A stretch of DNA of 64,000 nucleotides from Uranotaenia lowii. Its lineage: Eukaryota > Arthropoda > Insecta > Diptera > Culicidae. Location: positions 61,269,746-61,333,745 of the forward strand of contig NC_073691.1 in NCBI RefSeq assembly GCF_029784155.1, read 5' to 3'. The translations under genes were made by a program, and so were the position numbers. The notes under the pieces were generated by a model. The model was given only the letters and a program-made list of their open reading frames with translations, made no database searches and had not been told where the DNA came from. Shown piece by piece: positions 50,801 to 62,529 of this stretch. Position 1 is the first letter of the stretch; each line of letters begins with the position of its first letter.

Positions 50801-51010
50801 TTTTCCCCGCGTGATGGAATCTACCTTTACAGTGATCATCGATCCCGCGCTACGTTGGAATCGTCCAAACTCTTCAACATCTTCACAGAACGTCGGTGGT
50901 GATATGAACATGTGATACATATTTCATGAAAATCAGTCAAGTGGTTCCGGATGACACCCATCATGAAATTGCTTTGTTCATGTTTTGTTTTGTGAAGCTT
51001 GTTTTTCATA

Positions 51011-52399
51011 CCCAAGCAACTAAAAGTCGCATAGAAACTATCGCTTTCAGAAGGGTTAAAGCATTAAAAACGGATCTTCAATGCACCTTTTATTCGGCAT
51101 CTTCCTCAAAGCAATCATAGAGTCTGCTATACTCTTTCTAATGAACCAATAAGATCACATCTTTAGGAGAATTTCAAGCGATTTGTCAAATATTTCTATA
51201 ATTTTTTTTTTGGATTTTCACATCGACAAATCATTGCTTTGAATCAATTCGATAATTTTGAGATTGTGCAAGCCATGGTAGATAAGCGCTGCAAAATTAT
51301 CACCACCGGTAAATATTTCCGGAACCGCGACGTGAATACAGATCCCAGCTATTTGGACTTCACTTGAACCCTGTCACGTGTTCTGGACGAGAGGCTGATG
51401 AATTTCATTGCGACCTGGATAGCAGTGGTTCTATTCCCAAAGTATTAGTAGCTTTGTTTTTAAATCTGTAAAAAAGCTAACATGTATGTTCTCTTAGGGG
51501 TTCCATGTTCTCTTGGGGCTGAATAGCATTCTCAGTCACTGAAATGAACTTCAAAGTAGCTTTATTTACTTAAATTTTAGGCTGATATGCATTTGAAAAA
51601 AGCTTATACCTACTAAAAGTGGAGGCGATATACACACAATTTACAAACGTAAATCAGAAATTACGACAACATCATAAACGATCGCAATACGATGTTTGAT
51701 TTATTTTGGTACTTTATGTCGCATGTTGTACATTTCATAAAACGATTCGATTCATACACATTTATGGTTATGGGATGTTTGACAGTTCCGACCACACCTT
51801 ATGTGAGGAACCAAATGTGATATAATTGGTTTTTTACAACGAAACAATGGGATATTTCCAACAGTTGCAGATCGGATGGAAAAAGGGGGGCTTCCATAAA
51901 AGTTTTTTTAACATCAATCGAGTACTTTATAACCTTTTAACGATTAGAAAAATGGAAAATTAACCGGTTAGGGTCATAAAGCATGGATCATGATGAATCT
52001 GGGCGCACTGTTTATTATACCTGTACGGATGAAGGATTCCGTTGTTAATGTCCCACGAATTGGGTCCCACGAATTGGGTCCCAAACGGCATCGAAGAATC
52101 CGAAATTAGCAGCAACAATAGTTCATCGAATAGACCACCGATGGCGGAGCAAACAATAGGCCGAGAGCGCAGCGAAATTTCGGGTGGCAAAACAACGTCC
52201 GATGCACGCGAGTATGGTTTGAAAAGTGATTTTTATTGAAGTAAATAAACATTTACTACATGTCACTTAACGCTATGAGTTTTAGTTCACTTATCACTTT
52301 CATGTCATTTCTCACTCCTTAATCTATGAGTTGTGAGTGTGCAGTGTTGGTGGTTCATTTTAAGTGTTTAATGTTATATATTGTGTGAAATAGTGTGAC
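51011..52399. other. No supported gene; one dispersed terminus
   Basis: ACCCAAGCAACTAAAAGTCG at 51011 matches the terminus at 54174. CCCACGAATTGGGT is duplicated head to tail near 52050-52080. The rest is AT-rich and unassigned. Confidence 0.4.
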
Positions 52400-53300
52400 T
52401 AATGTTTCCGTGAGATGCATACTATTGATCGGCAGGTTCATACCAATCGTCATAGTGGAATTAAGGATCGGAAACTGCATTTAAAGGTGTTGAGAACGAT
52501 CAATACAAACGCAGGGCAGTCGGACTACGACATCGCCAAGAAATTTAACGCCGACCGGTGCACCGTCAGAAGGATTCGTCTGCGCGAAGGAATACGATCT
52601 TATCGAGCCAGTTATCAACCAAACCGGACATTGAAGCAGAATTAGTAGCTTAAGGACGTGCCCGGAAGTTATACAACAAGATTCCAACGAAGTATGGCGG
52701 ATGCATCCTCATGGATGACGAAACGTACGTGAAGATGGATTTTGGGCAGCTTTCTGGCCAACAAATTTTTAAAGCCACTGCAGTGGTGCACTTCACTGGT
52801 CGGGGTGATGTCCCCGGCAAGTTCGAATTCGTTTTTGCCGATAAGTTTGCAAGAAAGTGATTGATCTGGCAAGGTATTTGTAGCTGCGGACGAAAAATCC
52901 CGGTTTTTGTGAAAAAACAAGATCATGGACTCCGAAATGTACAAGGAGGAATGCCTTAAAAACGTTTTTTTTTCGTACATTAGATCTCACAAAGGAAAAA
53001 AGTTTTCGCCAGATTTGGCAAGCTGTCACTACAGCTAAGAGGTATGTACAGTGGTATCGGGCCAACGGTGGATTTTGTCGAAAAGGACATCAACCCACCC
53101 AACTGCCCTAAAATCCGCCTTATCGAAAAATTTTGGGCAGTTGTCAAGCAGAAGATGAAGAAGAATGGCAGGACGACTCGGGATGCAACAGAGATGAAGA
53201 GAGTGTGGAACAAAATGGCCGTTGAGGACAGCGAATAGGGTGTCCAAACTATGATGAGTGGTACTCAACGAAAAGTTCGAAAATTCATCAAAACAACATA
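52400..53300 (+). pseudogene. DD37E transposase, heavily decayed
   Basis: Closest to the 41.2-kb copy. Fragments in order: HTH-like QSDYDIAKKFNADRCTVRRI and LREGIRSYRASYQPNRTLKQ (stop at about 52643), LMDDETYVKMDFGQL (first Asp), RGDVPGKFEFVFADKFARK then a stop, CSCGRK, SPDLASCHYS (second Asp) then a stop, VEKDINPPNCPKIRLIEKFW (Glu) and KQKMKKNGRTTRD. At least four stops or frameshifts. No convincing TIR pair, so the ends are lost. Its homology to the 41-kb copy over nearly the whole length shows the family has been active for a long time. Confidence 0.85.
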
Positions 53301-53466
53301 GAGAAATGAATCCAACTGTGTAAGTTGAAATTTCAGGGACTACACAAGATGAAAATTGATGTTGATAACATGCGAAAAAATTCGTCTTGTCTCCCGGTAG
53401 GACTTGAACCCACATCTTGCGCCTCTCCGGGGCCCATGTATTAACATTCTACTATAGGAGACAACC
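53300..53466 (-). mobile_element. tRNA-like head with short tail, probable SINE
   Basis: On the minus strand 53464-53387 folds as a cloverleaf: acceptor TCTCCTA/CGGGAGA, D arm GTAG...ATAC, anticodon stem GGGCC/GGCGC with loop CCGGAGA, T arm GTGGG-TTCAAGT-CCTAC. A box TAGTAGAATG and B box GGTTCAAGTCC are good pol III signals. Position 33 is C instead of the invariant U and the stems have mismatches, so it is not a functional tRNA. About 85 bp of unrelated sequence continues to 53300. Likely a SINE head or tRNA pseudogene. Confidence 0.6.
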
Positions 53467-54959
53467 TGGCGTATGAACGTTATACTGGTCGAGTGTCGAA
53501 GTCCATCGGAATGAAGGGAATTGTTCTCCCATTTCTATTCCCATCATTTCATCTTACGGTAGTTGGACTCAAATTTGGACATTTTAAGCACGGCAAGATT
53601 ATCATTGCATATACTATTTTAGAATCGACTACATGACTGAAACTTTAACCGAAAGACAAAATGCCCAAAAATGTGACGTTTTTGAACAAAGATCGTGACC
53701 GTCTCGGTTGAAATATTGAAATTTCACTATGTCAGCTAAACTTTGGCTGATTTATAGATTCATTTAAAGTAAAAAAAAGTTTTTAGTTTCCGATGCCACA
53801 TACCTATCATGAAGGGAAATAAAAAAAAGAAATATCATTGATTTTCTTCTTGAAAACCATTCTTTACTGAATAAAGCTGGAACTAAAATCCCAGCTAACA
53901 TGAAATCGTAATAGAAATGATAATCCTAATCGAATATTAAAACATTTTCGATAACCATCGTAAACAAGTTGGTGTTGAGTGATTTTCTATCATTCATATC
54001 AATCTTTGTCAAAAAAAAGTTGAATCGTATAGAAGTCAACTCATAAATATGTCTCCAAAAAGTTAATTTGATATTTACGATTTGAGTGAACTGATTTACG
54101 ATAATTGGATGGTCCTTGACACTCCACTCTTCTCTTCCTTTGACCGGTTCGTAAAAAGAATATCTCATATACACCCAAGTAACCAAAAGTCACATAGCTT
54201 CTTAATCTTGTACGTTTTAAGTTCACATTTGCAGTTGCAGTTTCAATTTTTAAAAATTCTTACGATCAACAAGGTCTGATCGAAGCGGTATAATTTTAAA
54301 AATGGCTTAGCATCGAAACGTCGGAATAATCGAAAAATCGTTTTCGAAATTTTTTGACTGAACTGCCGAATAACAAACGCACTTTTAACAAACTTTTTCA
54401 ATATTTATAGAACAACCAGCAAATCTATAATATTCACTGCAAAAAAATATTAATAAAAAGAAAATTGTCATTATTATATCTGGTAGTTTGAATTTGTCAC
54501 TTTCAAAAACCTTTAAAGAACTTCTTGTTATAAATGTCATTTTACAAATGAAAATTATACTCACGTTGTCGAGCTTCTGAATATACATATGTAAGTGCTA
54601 GACCAAACAAAATGTATAGTTTTGCTATGAATTCTGAACTGATTAACGGTGATTAAATTTTTCATTGGATTAATTCACTGAATAGTGATTTGGAAATATC
54701 GTAATATTATTTTCAATTTGGAAACACAATCCTCGTTCGAAATTCTGGTTTTGATTTTTCAAATGCTCAATATAAAAAATCAACACTCTGAATATAAATA
54801 TAGTTGAAAATAAGATTATCAAATTCAGATACTGAAGTATGAAGTTTCTAGAACTTAATTTAATTGATTTGCTCTTGAATTTCAGGTTATAATAAAAAAA
54901 AATTTAATCTTAATTGTACTGAAACAAATGAAATAGCAACAAAGAAATTATAAAGAAAG
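53467..54959. other. No supported gene; two dispersed termini
   Basis: CCCAGCTAACATGAAATCGT near 53891 and ACCCAAGTAACCAAAAGTCA near 54174 resemble termini at 51011, 59930 and 61446. AT-rich otherwise. Confidence 0.4.
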
Positions 54960-56190
54960 TGAAAAATCCTATTCATAATTTCAAACTCTTGAAATTATAT
55001 TGATTTACAATTTAAAAAAATGGAATGAAGCCATGAAGGGTTAATTTAGTAAAGAGTATTTATCAATTGCAATTGAAAAAGCCTAACTTTCAGATGTAGA
55101 GTATCAAACATTAAACTGGATTTTAACATAAAATTTCAAAATTATTATGTGGATGAGCTGAAAGCAGTTTCGGCGATATAATTGATGTAGATCTTAAAAT
55201 CCAGCAGTATAAATCAAAAGATACTAAAAGCTCTTTCGAATGTAAGCTTGATGGATAGCCTTGTTGCCAAAAAATAATCGACTGATAACGGGAAAGTTTT
55301 AATCCACAAGGGTACATATAAAACATAGGCATACTAATTTTGGAAAAGTTTGCGTCCGTAACTCGATTTTTTGTCAGATTTTTTGGCAGAAAACTAATTA
55401 GTTTAGAGTTTAATCGATCAATGATAACTGATGAGGCAACTGACCTACATGAACAACAAATAATTACACTGAGTAACAAAAAAAGATTTTTTGAAAATAG
55501 TCCAGGGTTTTCCAACTGAATTAGACTAATATTGACGCCCTGAGTCCGAAAATGACCATGGTTTTGTTCAATCAGGTCATTACTATTATTATTCTTATTA
55601 TTATTATTATTCTTATTATTATTATTATTATTATTACTAGCATATTGAAGCGTATATAGCCATATGGCTGTATCTCAAAAAGTTGACCTGATACAGCAAA
55701 ATCAATGTGATATTCTAACTCAGGACACAAAAATTAGTCTAAATCAGCTGAGAAACCCCAGACTATTTTTTGGCTGTCACCCAGTGTTATTTTGAATCTA
55801 TAAATTATCTTTTATTCATTCAACGATGCAGATTTTAGGAAAGAATGCCACTGAGTGTCAAATTTCTGAAAAATCGATACAGATTTTGCTCTTAAAAAAA
55901 AATTAATTTGAAAAAAAAATTTAATTTTTTTTTATTCTATTTGGTTAATTACTCAGTCTTCAGAAAAATTAATCATGAAGTTAAAACCTTTTTTTTCTAA
56001 ATCGTTTTGATACTGTACACTTTTGCTAAAAAGTGCACAGTTTCAATGAATTCATGTATTTTCAAAAGTTATCCGGAAAACAGAGCAGATAGAAAAAATA
56101 CAAATTTGCATTCAGTACCTACCTCTAAATAAGTAAAAGTTCATTGCTCCTCGGAAAATATGGATTGTTTTCTTGTGTTATAATTGGGAA
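54960..56190 (+). repeat. Long dispersed repeat, copy 3, interrupted by a MITE
   Basis: Matches copy 2 at AACTCGATTTTTTGTCA, TTTAATCGATCAATGATAAC and, after the MITE, CTCCTCGGAAAATATG. Most diverged of the three copies. Confidence 0.55.
55521..55742. mobile_element. Short palindromic MITE with (ATT)n core
   Basis: TTAGACTAAT...GCCCTGAGT at 55521 is inverted as ACTCAGGAC...ATTAGTCTAA at 55742. TGACC/GGTCA words and CAAAA..TTTTG continue the palindrome. The centre holds an ATT-rich microsatellite (55579-55638). It interrupts dispersed repeat copy 3. Confidence 0.65.
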
Positions 56191-57878
56191 TATAGATTTT
56201 GAGTGTTGGAGATGTTTTTGAATCTCTATCCCAAAACTCCAAATCCTTCATATTAAAACAGCTTTTATAAATAGTTTTTATTCCTGTTTGGCTCTAAAAA
56301 CTCATAGGGAACGCTTAAATTACAAACACAGCCCACAATTTCTTTTTATGATTTATTGTTGCTCTGGAATCTCTTGTGTTTTATTAACGCATTAACTTGA
56401 ATTTAGACATCTTCAAAAGGTATTTAAAACTTAAACTCTATCTATTAAAATATAAAATCTTCATTTTAAAATTCTGTTTGGTAGTATGTACTTGGATCTT
56501 TTTATGGTCATCCATTACATGAATTCTTTCAAACCAAATTAAATTAGATTGGATCTAATTTTTTGTTTTGAATTTCTTAATATATTTGGGTTAATTTGAA
56601 ATTTCATAATTCATATTTGAATGATATAAAATCGAGGGAAAGATGAATTCATGCAAGAGAATCTTTACTGTAATTAAAAAACTCAATTGTTATTTTGCAT
56701 GAATTCCTTGTAAACGCAGGTGAGAATAGTACTGCATTGGATTTTGGAATGTGTTAGACATCACTTTGTAAAGATTAAAAATTGTCAATAAACCAACTGT
56801 AAACAAAAGAAAAAATACAGAATTGGAAATTCAATTTATATTTGAATTTCAGATTCGTCTAAGTTTTTTTATTTTTGAAGTAAAGTTTTATTATAATATT
56901 TTGTCCCGATTCCTTCGGTTTTTAAGATATTAAGAACTACAAAGTAAAATCCTAATAAGGAATTATCCGTTTCCGAATCTTCCCTGAAAATGGATTTCAT
57001 GCGGCATCAACATGTTGTATATTAAGAATGAATTTATTTTGTGAAATATTGGTGTCATAGTGAAAGATTAGAAGGTACCAATGACTGTCAATTGAAGTTA
57101 CACGTTTCTTAAGCGCCTACTGGAAAGCTGATCACTCCAATGAGGAATGTGACTATTGTAAAAATTAAAGGAAATTACCAATCTTATTATTCCGTAAAAA
57201 TGTAGTTTGAGAATTTTTTTTTGTTTTCCTCTATCGGACCGAATAAAAAAGAAACTGCAGGCTATCAATGTATGACTTTAGAAGAAAAAATATATTCAAG
57301 TATTTCAGTGTTATAACAATATCCACTCCCCTATTTGACTTTTTCAAATTTTTCATTCCATTTAAATTCTAAACATAATGAAGAATTAAGAAGCTCAGAT
57401 TTTGAAACAAATACAAAATTCATCACAATTTGCTCATGTAAATTAAGGCGTATGAGGGATATAAGTAACAATTAAAAAAATGTCCCTACATTTCCTTAAC
57501 TAGCTCAAAAATTAAGTAGATAAATGGTTAGCAATTTCAAAGTCAACCATCAAAGTAATTCAACAGAAGTTGATTGGTATAATTCGGTCCAGAGAATTGC
57601 AAGTTACAGCTGTTTGAGTTTGGTTGACCGACTATTCTTCAATCTTGAGCCTTTAAGTAACAGACAAACTTTTTCGTTGACTAAACACCCCCACGGAGTG
57701 GAAAATTTTTGAAAATTCAAAAGTACATCTACTAGGGAAAGTTCAAAGTATTTATAGAAATTCGAGCATTACGGGTATTTTGTAACGGTTTTTTGCCGCT
57801 TGGGGGGGGGGGGGGGGGGGGTGATCACCCCGATAACCTCCCCCATAGGACCGCGCCTGCTTAAGTGATTGATCTTAA
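56191..57878. other. No supported gene; G20 tract
   Basis: Very AT-rich with no frame of note. A run of 20 G at 57802-57821 is followed by GTGATCACC and a C-rich patch. The frame 57524-57712 is unrecognised. Confidence 0.4.
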
Positions 57879-58010
57879 AAGTCCTTAAAAAATGGGTGTT
57901 TTTCATCAAAGATAACTGATTTTGTTGAAGTCGTATCGAAAGAGTTTGTCAATCCGACTTCAACAAAATGAGTTATCTTTGATGCAAAACACCCGTTTTT
58001 TAAGGATTTT
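57879..58010. repeat. Long hairpin, ~55-bp arms
   Basis: 57879-57933 (AGTCCTTAAAAAATGGGTGT...GTTGAAGTCG) pairs with 57955-58010 with only a few mismatches, around a 21-nt loop. The flanks show no clear target duplication. Could be a tiny foldback MITE or an RNA hairpin precursor. Confidence 0.85.
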
Positions 58011-58940
58011 TTGGCTTCAAGGCCGTTTTCTGAAAACCACCAAAATCAGAACTCCAATCTTTGAAAACAATTTCTAAGACTTCAAATGATTCAGCTTGAT
58101 TATTCAACAAGGAAGTTTGTTGTTGCTCAGAAAATGTTCACAGAAAAATGTGGCTTAAGGATAATTTATATGAAGATCGTATTTCGCACACCCTTTCAGA
58201 ATTTATTTTCATGTCTTCTACAAAGTTTTGGATAAAAACATCCATGCTCAAAATTAAAAGAATGAGGTACAAGAATTTTTCGGCCATTGTATAAAAATGA
58301 AAAAATGTTTTAAAAAATATAATATCAGATAATTTTTTTGACATTTAAGAAAATGTGAGTCAACAAATAATTTTTCAGATCCTAATCGTTCTACAATAAA
58401 ATTATATTAAACTTAATTCACAAATTTGTAGAAGTTAAAAAAAATCTCTGTGGTATTTAATTTATGGATTTCATAAAATTAGTAGTATTATAAAAATTTC
58501 TTAAAAATCTTCAAAACAAATCTACAATAACTCAAATATCTCCGAAAATCGCTCAGAATAGCAGCTAAAACCTACTTGAAAATAACTTTTAATGTAGATG
58601 CTAGAGCGGTTGTGGTGGTGGTTTTTTTAAACGGCATGATTGAAAATATTAATTTTTTTTTTAAATAATTTTTTTTTAAAATAATTTCATGTTTATTGAC
58701 TGGTTGACGATGTTTTACGTCACCAATCATCCTGTTTTCCTTGTATAACACAGAGAAAAATCTGAGCGCATATTCCTTTCATTAACAAGTATAATTTTAA
58801 AAGTTCTAATCTTTGCTTCTGTTTCCATTTGATACGCGTGTCAGAGACTCAAGAAACTTGCACAAATACACTCTATCAATTACAGAAAGTTGCACAAACA
58901 TCATGGTATAGTAGGAAATAAAGAAAAAAATCAATTGTTC
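58011..58940. other. No supported gene
   Basis: AT-rich; no element ends recognised until the Transib-like terminus. Confidence 0.4.
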
Positions 58941-58969
58941 GACTTTTGTCCACTGGTCAACGAACTGTG
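58941..58969 (-). repeat. Solitary Transib-like terminus, 13-bp spacer
   Basis: GACTTTTGT, 13 bp (CCACTGGTCAACG), AACTGTG. In reverse this is a one-mismatch heptamer CACAGTT, then 13 bp, then ACAAAAGTC. It matches the left end at 36092 but is in the opposite orientation. The adjacent CAGCG would be the target side. No partner end was found, so this is a relic. Confidence 0.6.
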
Positions 58970-59177
58970 CAGCGTTTACTCGTTAACTAATTTAAATAAA
59001 TTATAATATTTGCAAAAATATTTCCAATAACCACAAATACTTACCGTTCACTGGACTCAATAATCGTAAATTTAAAACAATTGCTGAGACAGATACACAA
59101 CTGATATTATATTATAAATTATCTATTTTTCATCACTTGAATCAAATAAAATCACGCAAACGATTGAAACATGTCCG

Positions 59178-59760
59178 TTAACACTGATTCCGAACAGCAA
59201 AACAAGAAACCCACGTGTTAGCACGACCGAATGCGTTTTTCGAACCGAAACACCATTCGAAATCTACGAGACTCCCCCAAGAACGTGTCACGCCACGCCG
59301 AGAGCCAGTCGGGACGATGTGTCCCGTTTGCTTTACGGTACGGTTATGATTAGGTGGGCCCAAACAGTGACTTTTCAATCCGTCCAAGCGCCAGTACTTC
59401 CAGTTCCAATGGCCATCATCTGGCTGGCTGTCTCTGCTAAACGGAAAAGGATTCAGCCAAGAACGTCAACAAAAGCAGCGCGAACCAACCATTCAAGGAA
59501 CGAAATAGGTACAAGGTAGGAACCCAGCTTTCGTTTCTCGCCGCCGCCGAATCACCGGCGGCCGTCGTCGGCGTTTTAGGCGTCGATGTTGTCGTTTGGC
59601 GTTGGAATTGTAAAACACGAGGATAGATGAATGGTGCCGCGCAATGCTCGCTCGCAGCATTTTCCCGCCAGCTGGTTTTGGTTCGGGAAATTGGGATACT
59701 CAAGCACTCTTGGGGGTTCTCAATTTGTGGGGACCCGTTCTGGGTTCCGAGAGTTCAAGA
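59178..59760. other. Unassigned GC-rich island
   Basis: Distinctly GC- and CpG-rich (CGCCGCCGCCGAATCACCGG and GGCCGTCGTCGG around 59540-59570) in AT-rich surroundings. Overlapping frames on both strands (minus 59178-59387 and 59437-59703; plus 59319-59519) show no domain. It could be the 5' end or promoter of a host gene, but nothing proves it. Confidence 0.35.
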
Positions 59761-60359
59761 AATAAACTGTTGACTTCAACCGCTTCAAACCGTTTGATGA
59801 GTCCTGTAAAATAGGTTAAAAAAGCTTAAATTGAATTTGGATTTGAAATTCGGTTTTAGAAACTCTTAACCTTGCATTTATCATAAATACCTATTTATTA
59901 ATTTGAAGCATTGTTTCAAATTATCCAGATAACCAGAAATCGTAAAGTAGTGTTCATTGTAGATTGTATAAGCATCCAGTTTAAATTGGAATTGTATAAA
60001 CATCATGTTGTAGCTAAACCAAGTTCTATTTTATCGTTTATGGTTTGTATAGTTCATTATATACGATAATATTTTGTTAATCTATAGAAAGATCAATAAA
60101 GTTGTTTTGAATCGTAGTAGAATTGTGTAAAGCTCAATATTTAATCCCACTGTACAATTAAGCAATCTTTCATGCTTGCGATCTAATAATAGATCGTAAT
60201 AGATTGGAATCGATTGTAATAGAATCGTCTATGAGATAGGTTAAAGTTGTATATCAAAAAACGGCATCTATAATTAGATTTGGAGTCCGAAATGATACAG
60301 TCAGTTTTATACGATCAACTGATTTTTAAACGGAACTCTCGAATAATGCAAATAAGACT
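59761..60359. other. No gene; dispersed terminus and ATCGTAATAG-like words
   Basis: TCCAGATAACCAGAAATCGT near 59927 belongs to the CCCAGNNAACC terminus family. Downstream, ATCGTAATAGA-like words repeat up to 60230. Confidence 0.4.
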
Positions 60360-60380
60360 TTCTACGATATAACCAGCGAA

Positions 60381-61095
60381 ATGTTGCCAAGGCTTCAAAC
60401 AACTTTATACGTAGGTGGTAGGAAATGGAATGATCCTATACCATCGATTGATTGGGACATGAAAATATCATACAGAGCCGGAGACAATAAGCAAAAAGTT
60501 GTGACTACTTTCCGAGATATTCTTTGGAATAAATACAAAGATCATGCTAAGTTCTACACTGATGGATCTGTGGCCAATGGTCACGTAGGAGTTGGAATAT
60601 TTGGCCCTAGAATAAAAATCTTCCTGCAACTTCCCTCAATAATGTCCATATTTTTTGCCGAAGCTGTCGCACTCGAAATGGTCGCAAGAAGGGTCAAAAG
60701 AAAAACTGTATGTTTCACAGACTCTGCAAGCGTTTTAGTTGCTCTTGAAAACGGTTCATCACATCCAATTGTACAAAGTATTGAATCCTTGATGAGGAAA
60801 AAAGATCTGGTTTTAGTATGGATTCCTAGCCATTGTGGCATACCAAGAAACGAAACTGCAGATAATTTGGCCGGCTTGGGTAGAACGGGTGAGATGAGTA
60901 ATGTGTGTATACCAGGGCAGGACATAATTCGTTGGGTTGAAAGTTCACTGAGGAAAGCTCAGCAAGAAAGTTGGAATTTGCTTACTACCATCAAACTGAG
61001 GATAGTCAAACATCGTATAGAGCGAATAAATTATGCATTTTGTAGTTGTAATGAGCAAAGAGTCCTTACTAGAATCTTGATAGGACACTCTAGGT
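60381..61095 (+). pseudogene. RNase H domain of a non-LTR retrotransposon (N-terminal piece)
   Basis: The frame with ATG 60381 contains an RNase H fold with the four acidic residues in order: YTDGS (D61), FAEAVALE (E94), FTDSAS (D114) and NETADNLA (D161). WIPSHCGIPRNE replaces the more usual WVPGH. The helical region after it (to ILIGHSRL) is the linker before the terminal zinc knuckle. True retrotransposon coding stops at the target site (61088-61095). The frame then continues 13 codons into the inserted element before a stop at 61134-61136. It differs clearly from the RNase H at 37.8 kb, so it is a separate family. Confidence 0.85.
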
Positions 61096-61423
61096 TAGGG
61101 TTACCAGATCCCACAACACTAAAAAGAGCACATTGAGCTCATAAACCCAAAAGACAGGAGAAACGATATAACTTCGGTTTTCTGAGCTTCCAGCCATCAG
61201 GTTGATACAAGATTCATTATTGAAAACCGATATAATTATATCCAATCAAATTCTGTTAATTTGTCGAGGTTATGCAAAAGTTGGATAATTCGAAGAGGTA
61301 CCAGTATTAAGATATAATGCTGACAAACTACAAAAATACATTATAAAACAATCCATTTCAAAAATACATTTTTATTGACGCGTACATTTACTTAACAATC
61401 ATTATTTGAATGCCATAACGCTA

Positions 61424-62529
61424 CACTGACAAAACATCTTACACACCCAGACAACCATTTGGTGGGTATATCAAATTTGCAACACAAATATACGTGCAAA
61501 TATACGTGTATACATATCGCATATAATGCAGCAAAACCAGTATATACGTATCATTTTGGAGGCCATATAGGTACATTAGCACACATATTTCTGATTTGGA
61601 TTGTATTGTCGTAATAAAATCATGCAATGTATTCAAATACGATAAAGAATATGCATGGGCCGCACATTGTGGGTGCAGATATACGAATTGTCGTAATAAA
61701 AACATACAATGCATTTAAATGCGATAAAGAATATGCATGGGCCGCACATTGTAGGTGCAGATATACGAAAATGAGTTTAAATAACATTCATACGATATAA
61801 TCTGAAAAATAATATACGACTTCTGATTGTCTGGGCACATCAACACACATTTTGGAAATAAGTAGACCAACACATTAAATGTGTGAAGGTACTGCTGCAC
61901 ATTAATGTAAAACACCCTTTAAGGAAAAGAAATGTGGGCGTTTCACACATTATGCAAAAAGCGTTTGAAACGGGAAAATGTGTGAAATCATAAAGCGCTT
62001 GGAAAGGAAAATGTATAAAATCAAGAAATACGGAAAAGGCCTGCTATTTTTAAGTACCACTGGAACCCAATTAAATGCTGGTGGTTTTGTAAAGTTCTTT
62101 TATTGATTGAAATGAAGATTTTAAACACTTTTCGGTGTTTTTAGGAAACTCCTCCTTTTTGCCGAATAATTCCTGCATTGGCACCGCCAGCAATCAGCTG
62201 GCTGAATCCGAAATCTAGAAAAAGGAAACATTATTAATTAGTAGGTTGATGTTTAAAGTTTTAAATAATGAAAACTTACATCCCATTTATCACGACGATT
62301 CAACCGTAAAAATACTTCGAAGTAGTTTGTATATGGCTGAAACCAAATTGATAGAGAAAAGCAACAAGAGTGATTTCACACAATTTTTTCTTGTATAGAC
62401 TGATTCGAATAATGTGTAAAATCCGAATCTGTATGGTGTGTAAAAATCACAAACCAGTTTGACAGCTCCATATATTTGCTGATAATGTGTGAAACTATTT
62501 TGTAAAATGTGTGAAACGATTTATCAGTG
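61424..62529. mobile_element. TA-flanked element nested in the hAT
   Basis: CACTGACAAAACATCTTACACA (61424) and the reversed right end CACTGATAAATCGTTTCACACA (to 62529) are imperfect TIRs flanked by TA (61422-61423, 62530-62531). CGTTTCACACATT at 61939 also occurs inverted at 62506-62518. Non-coding. Confidence 0.65.
61445..61836. mobile_element. Third-level nested element with an 82-bp tandem duplication
   Basis: CCCAGACAACCA at 61446 and the reversed right end CCCAGACAATCA (61835-61824) are short TIRs. Within it, ATTGTCGTAATAAAA... (61605-61686) is repeated at 61687-61768 with few changes, including AAGAATATGCATGGGCCGCA. Non-coding. Confidence 0.6.

Larger units (their letters stand above)
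48330..51010 (+). mobile_element. Decayed PHD-ORF1 non-LTR retrotransposon, 5' half
   Basis: A 5' leader (about 48330-49096) precedes a broken ORF1, a 259-bp triplicated GC-rich segment, and a further ~200 bp. No ORF2 (endonuclease or RT) was found downstream, so the 3' half is deleted or replaced. CAGCACCACCTAC occurs twice in the leader. Composition is richer in GC than flanking DNA. The clade is probably CR1/L2-like, on the PHD type of ORF1. Confidence 0.6.

Noticed and set aside
53387..53464. Functional tRNA gene
   Set aside because: Position 33 is not U, stems have mismatches, and it continues into a SINE-like tail.
55123..55515. 130-codon minus-strand frame
   Set aside because: Lies within the diverged dispersed repeat; not open in the other copies and no domain.
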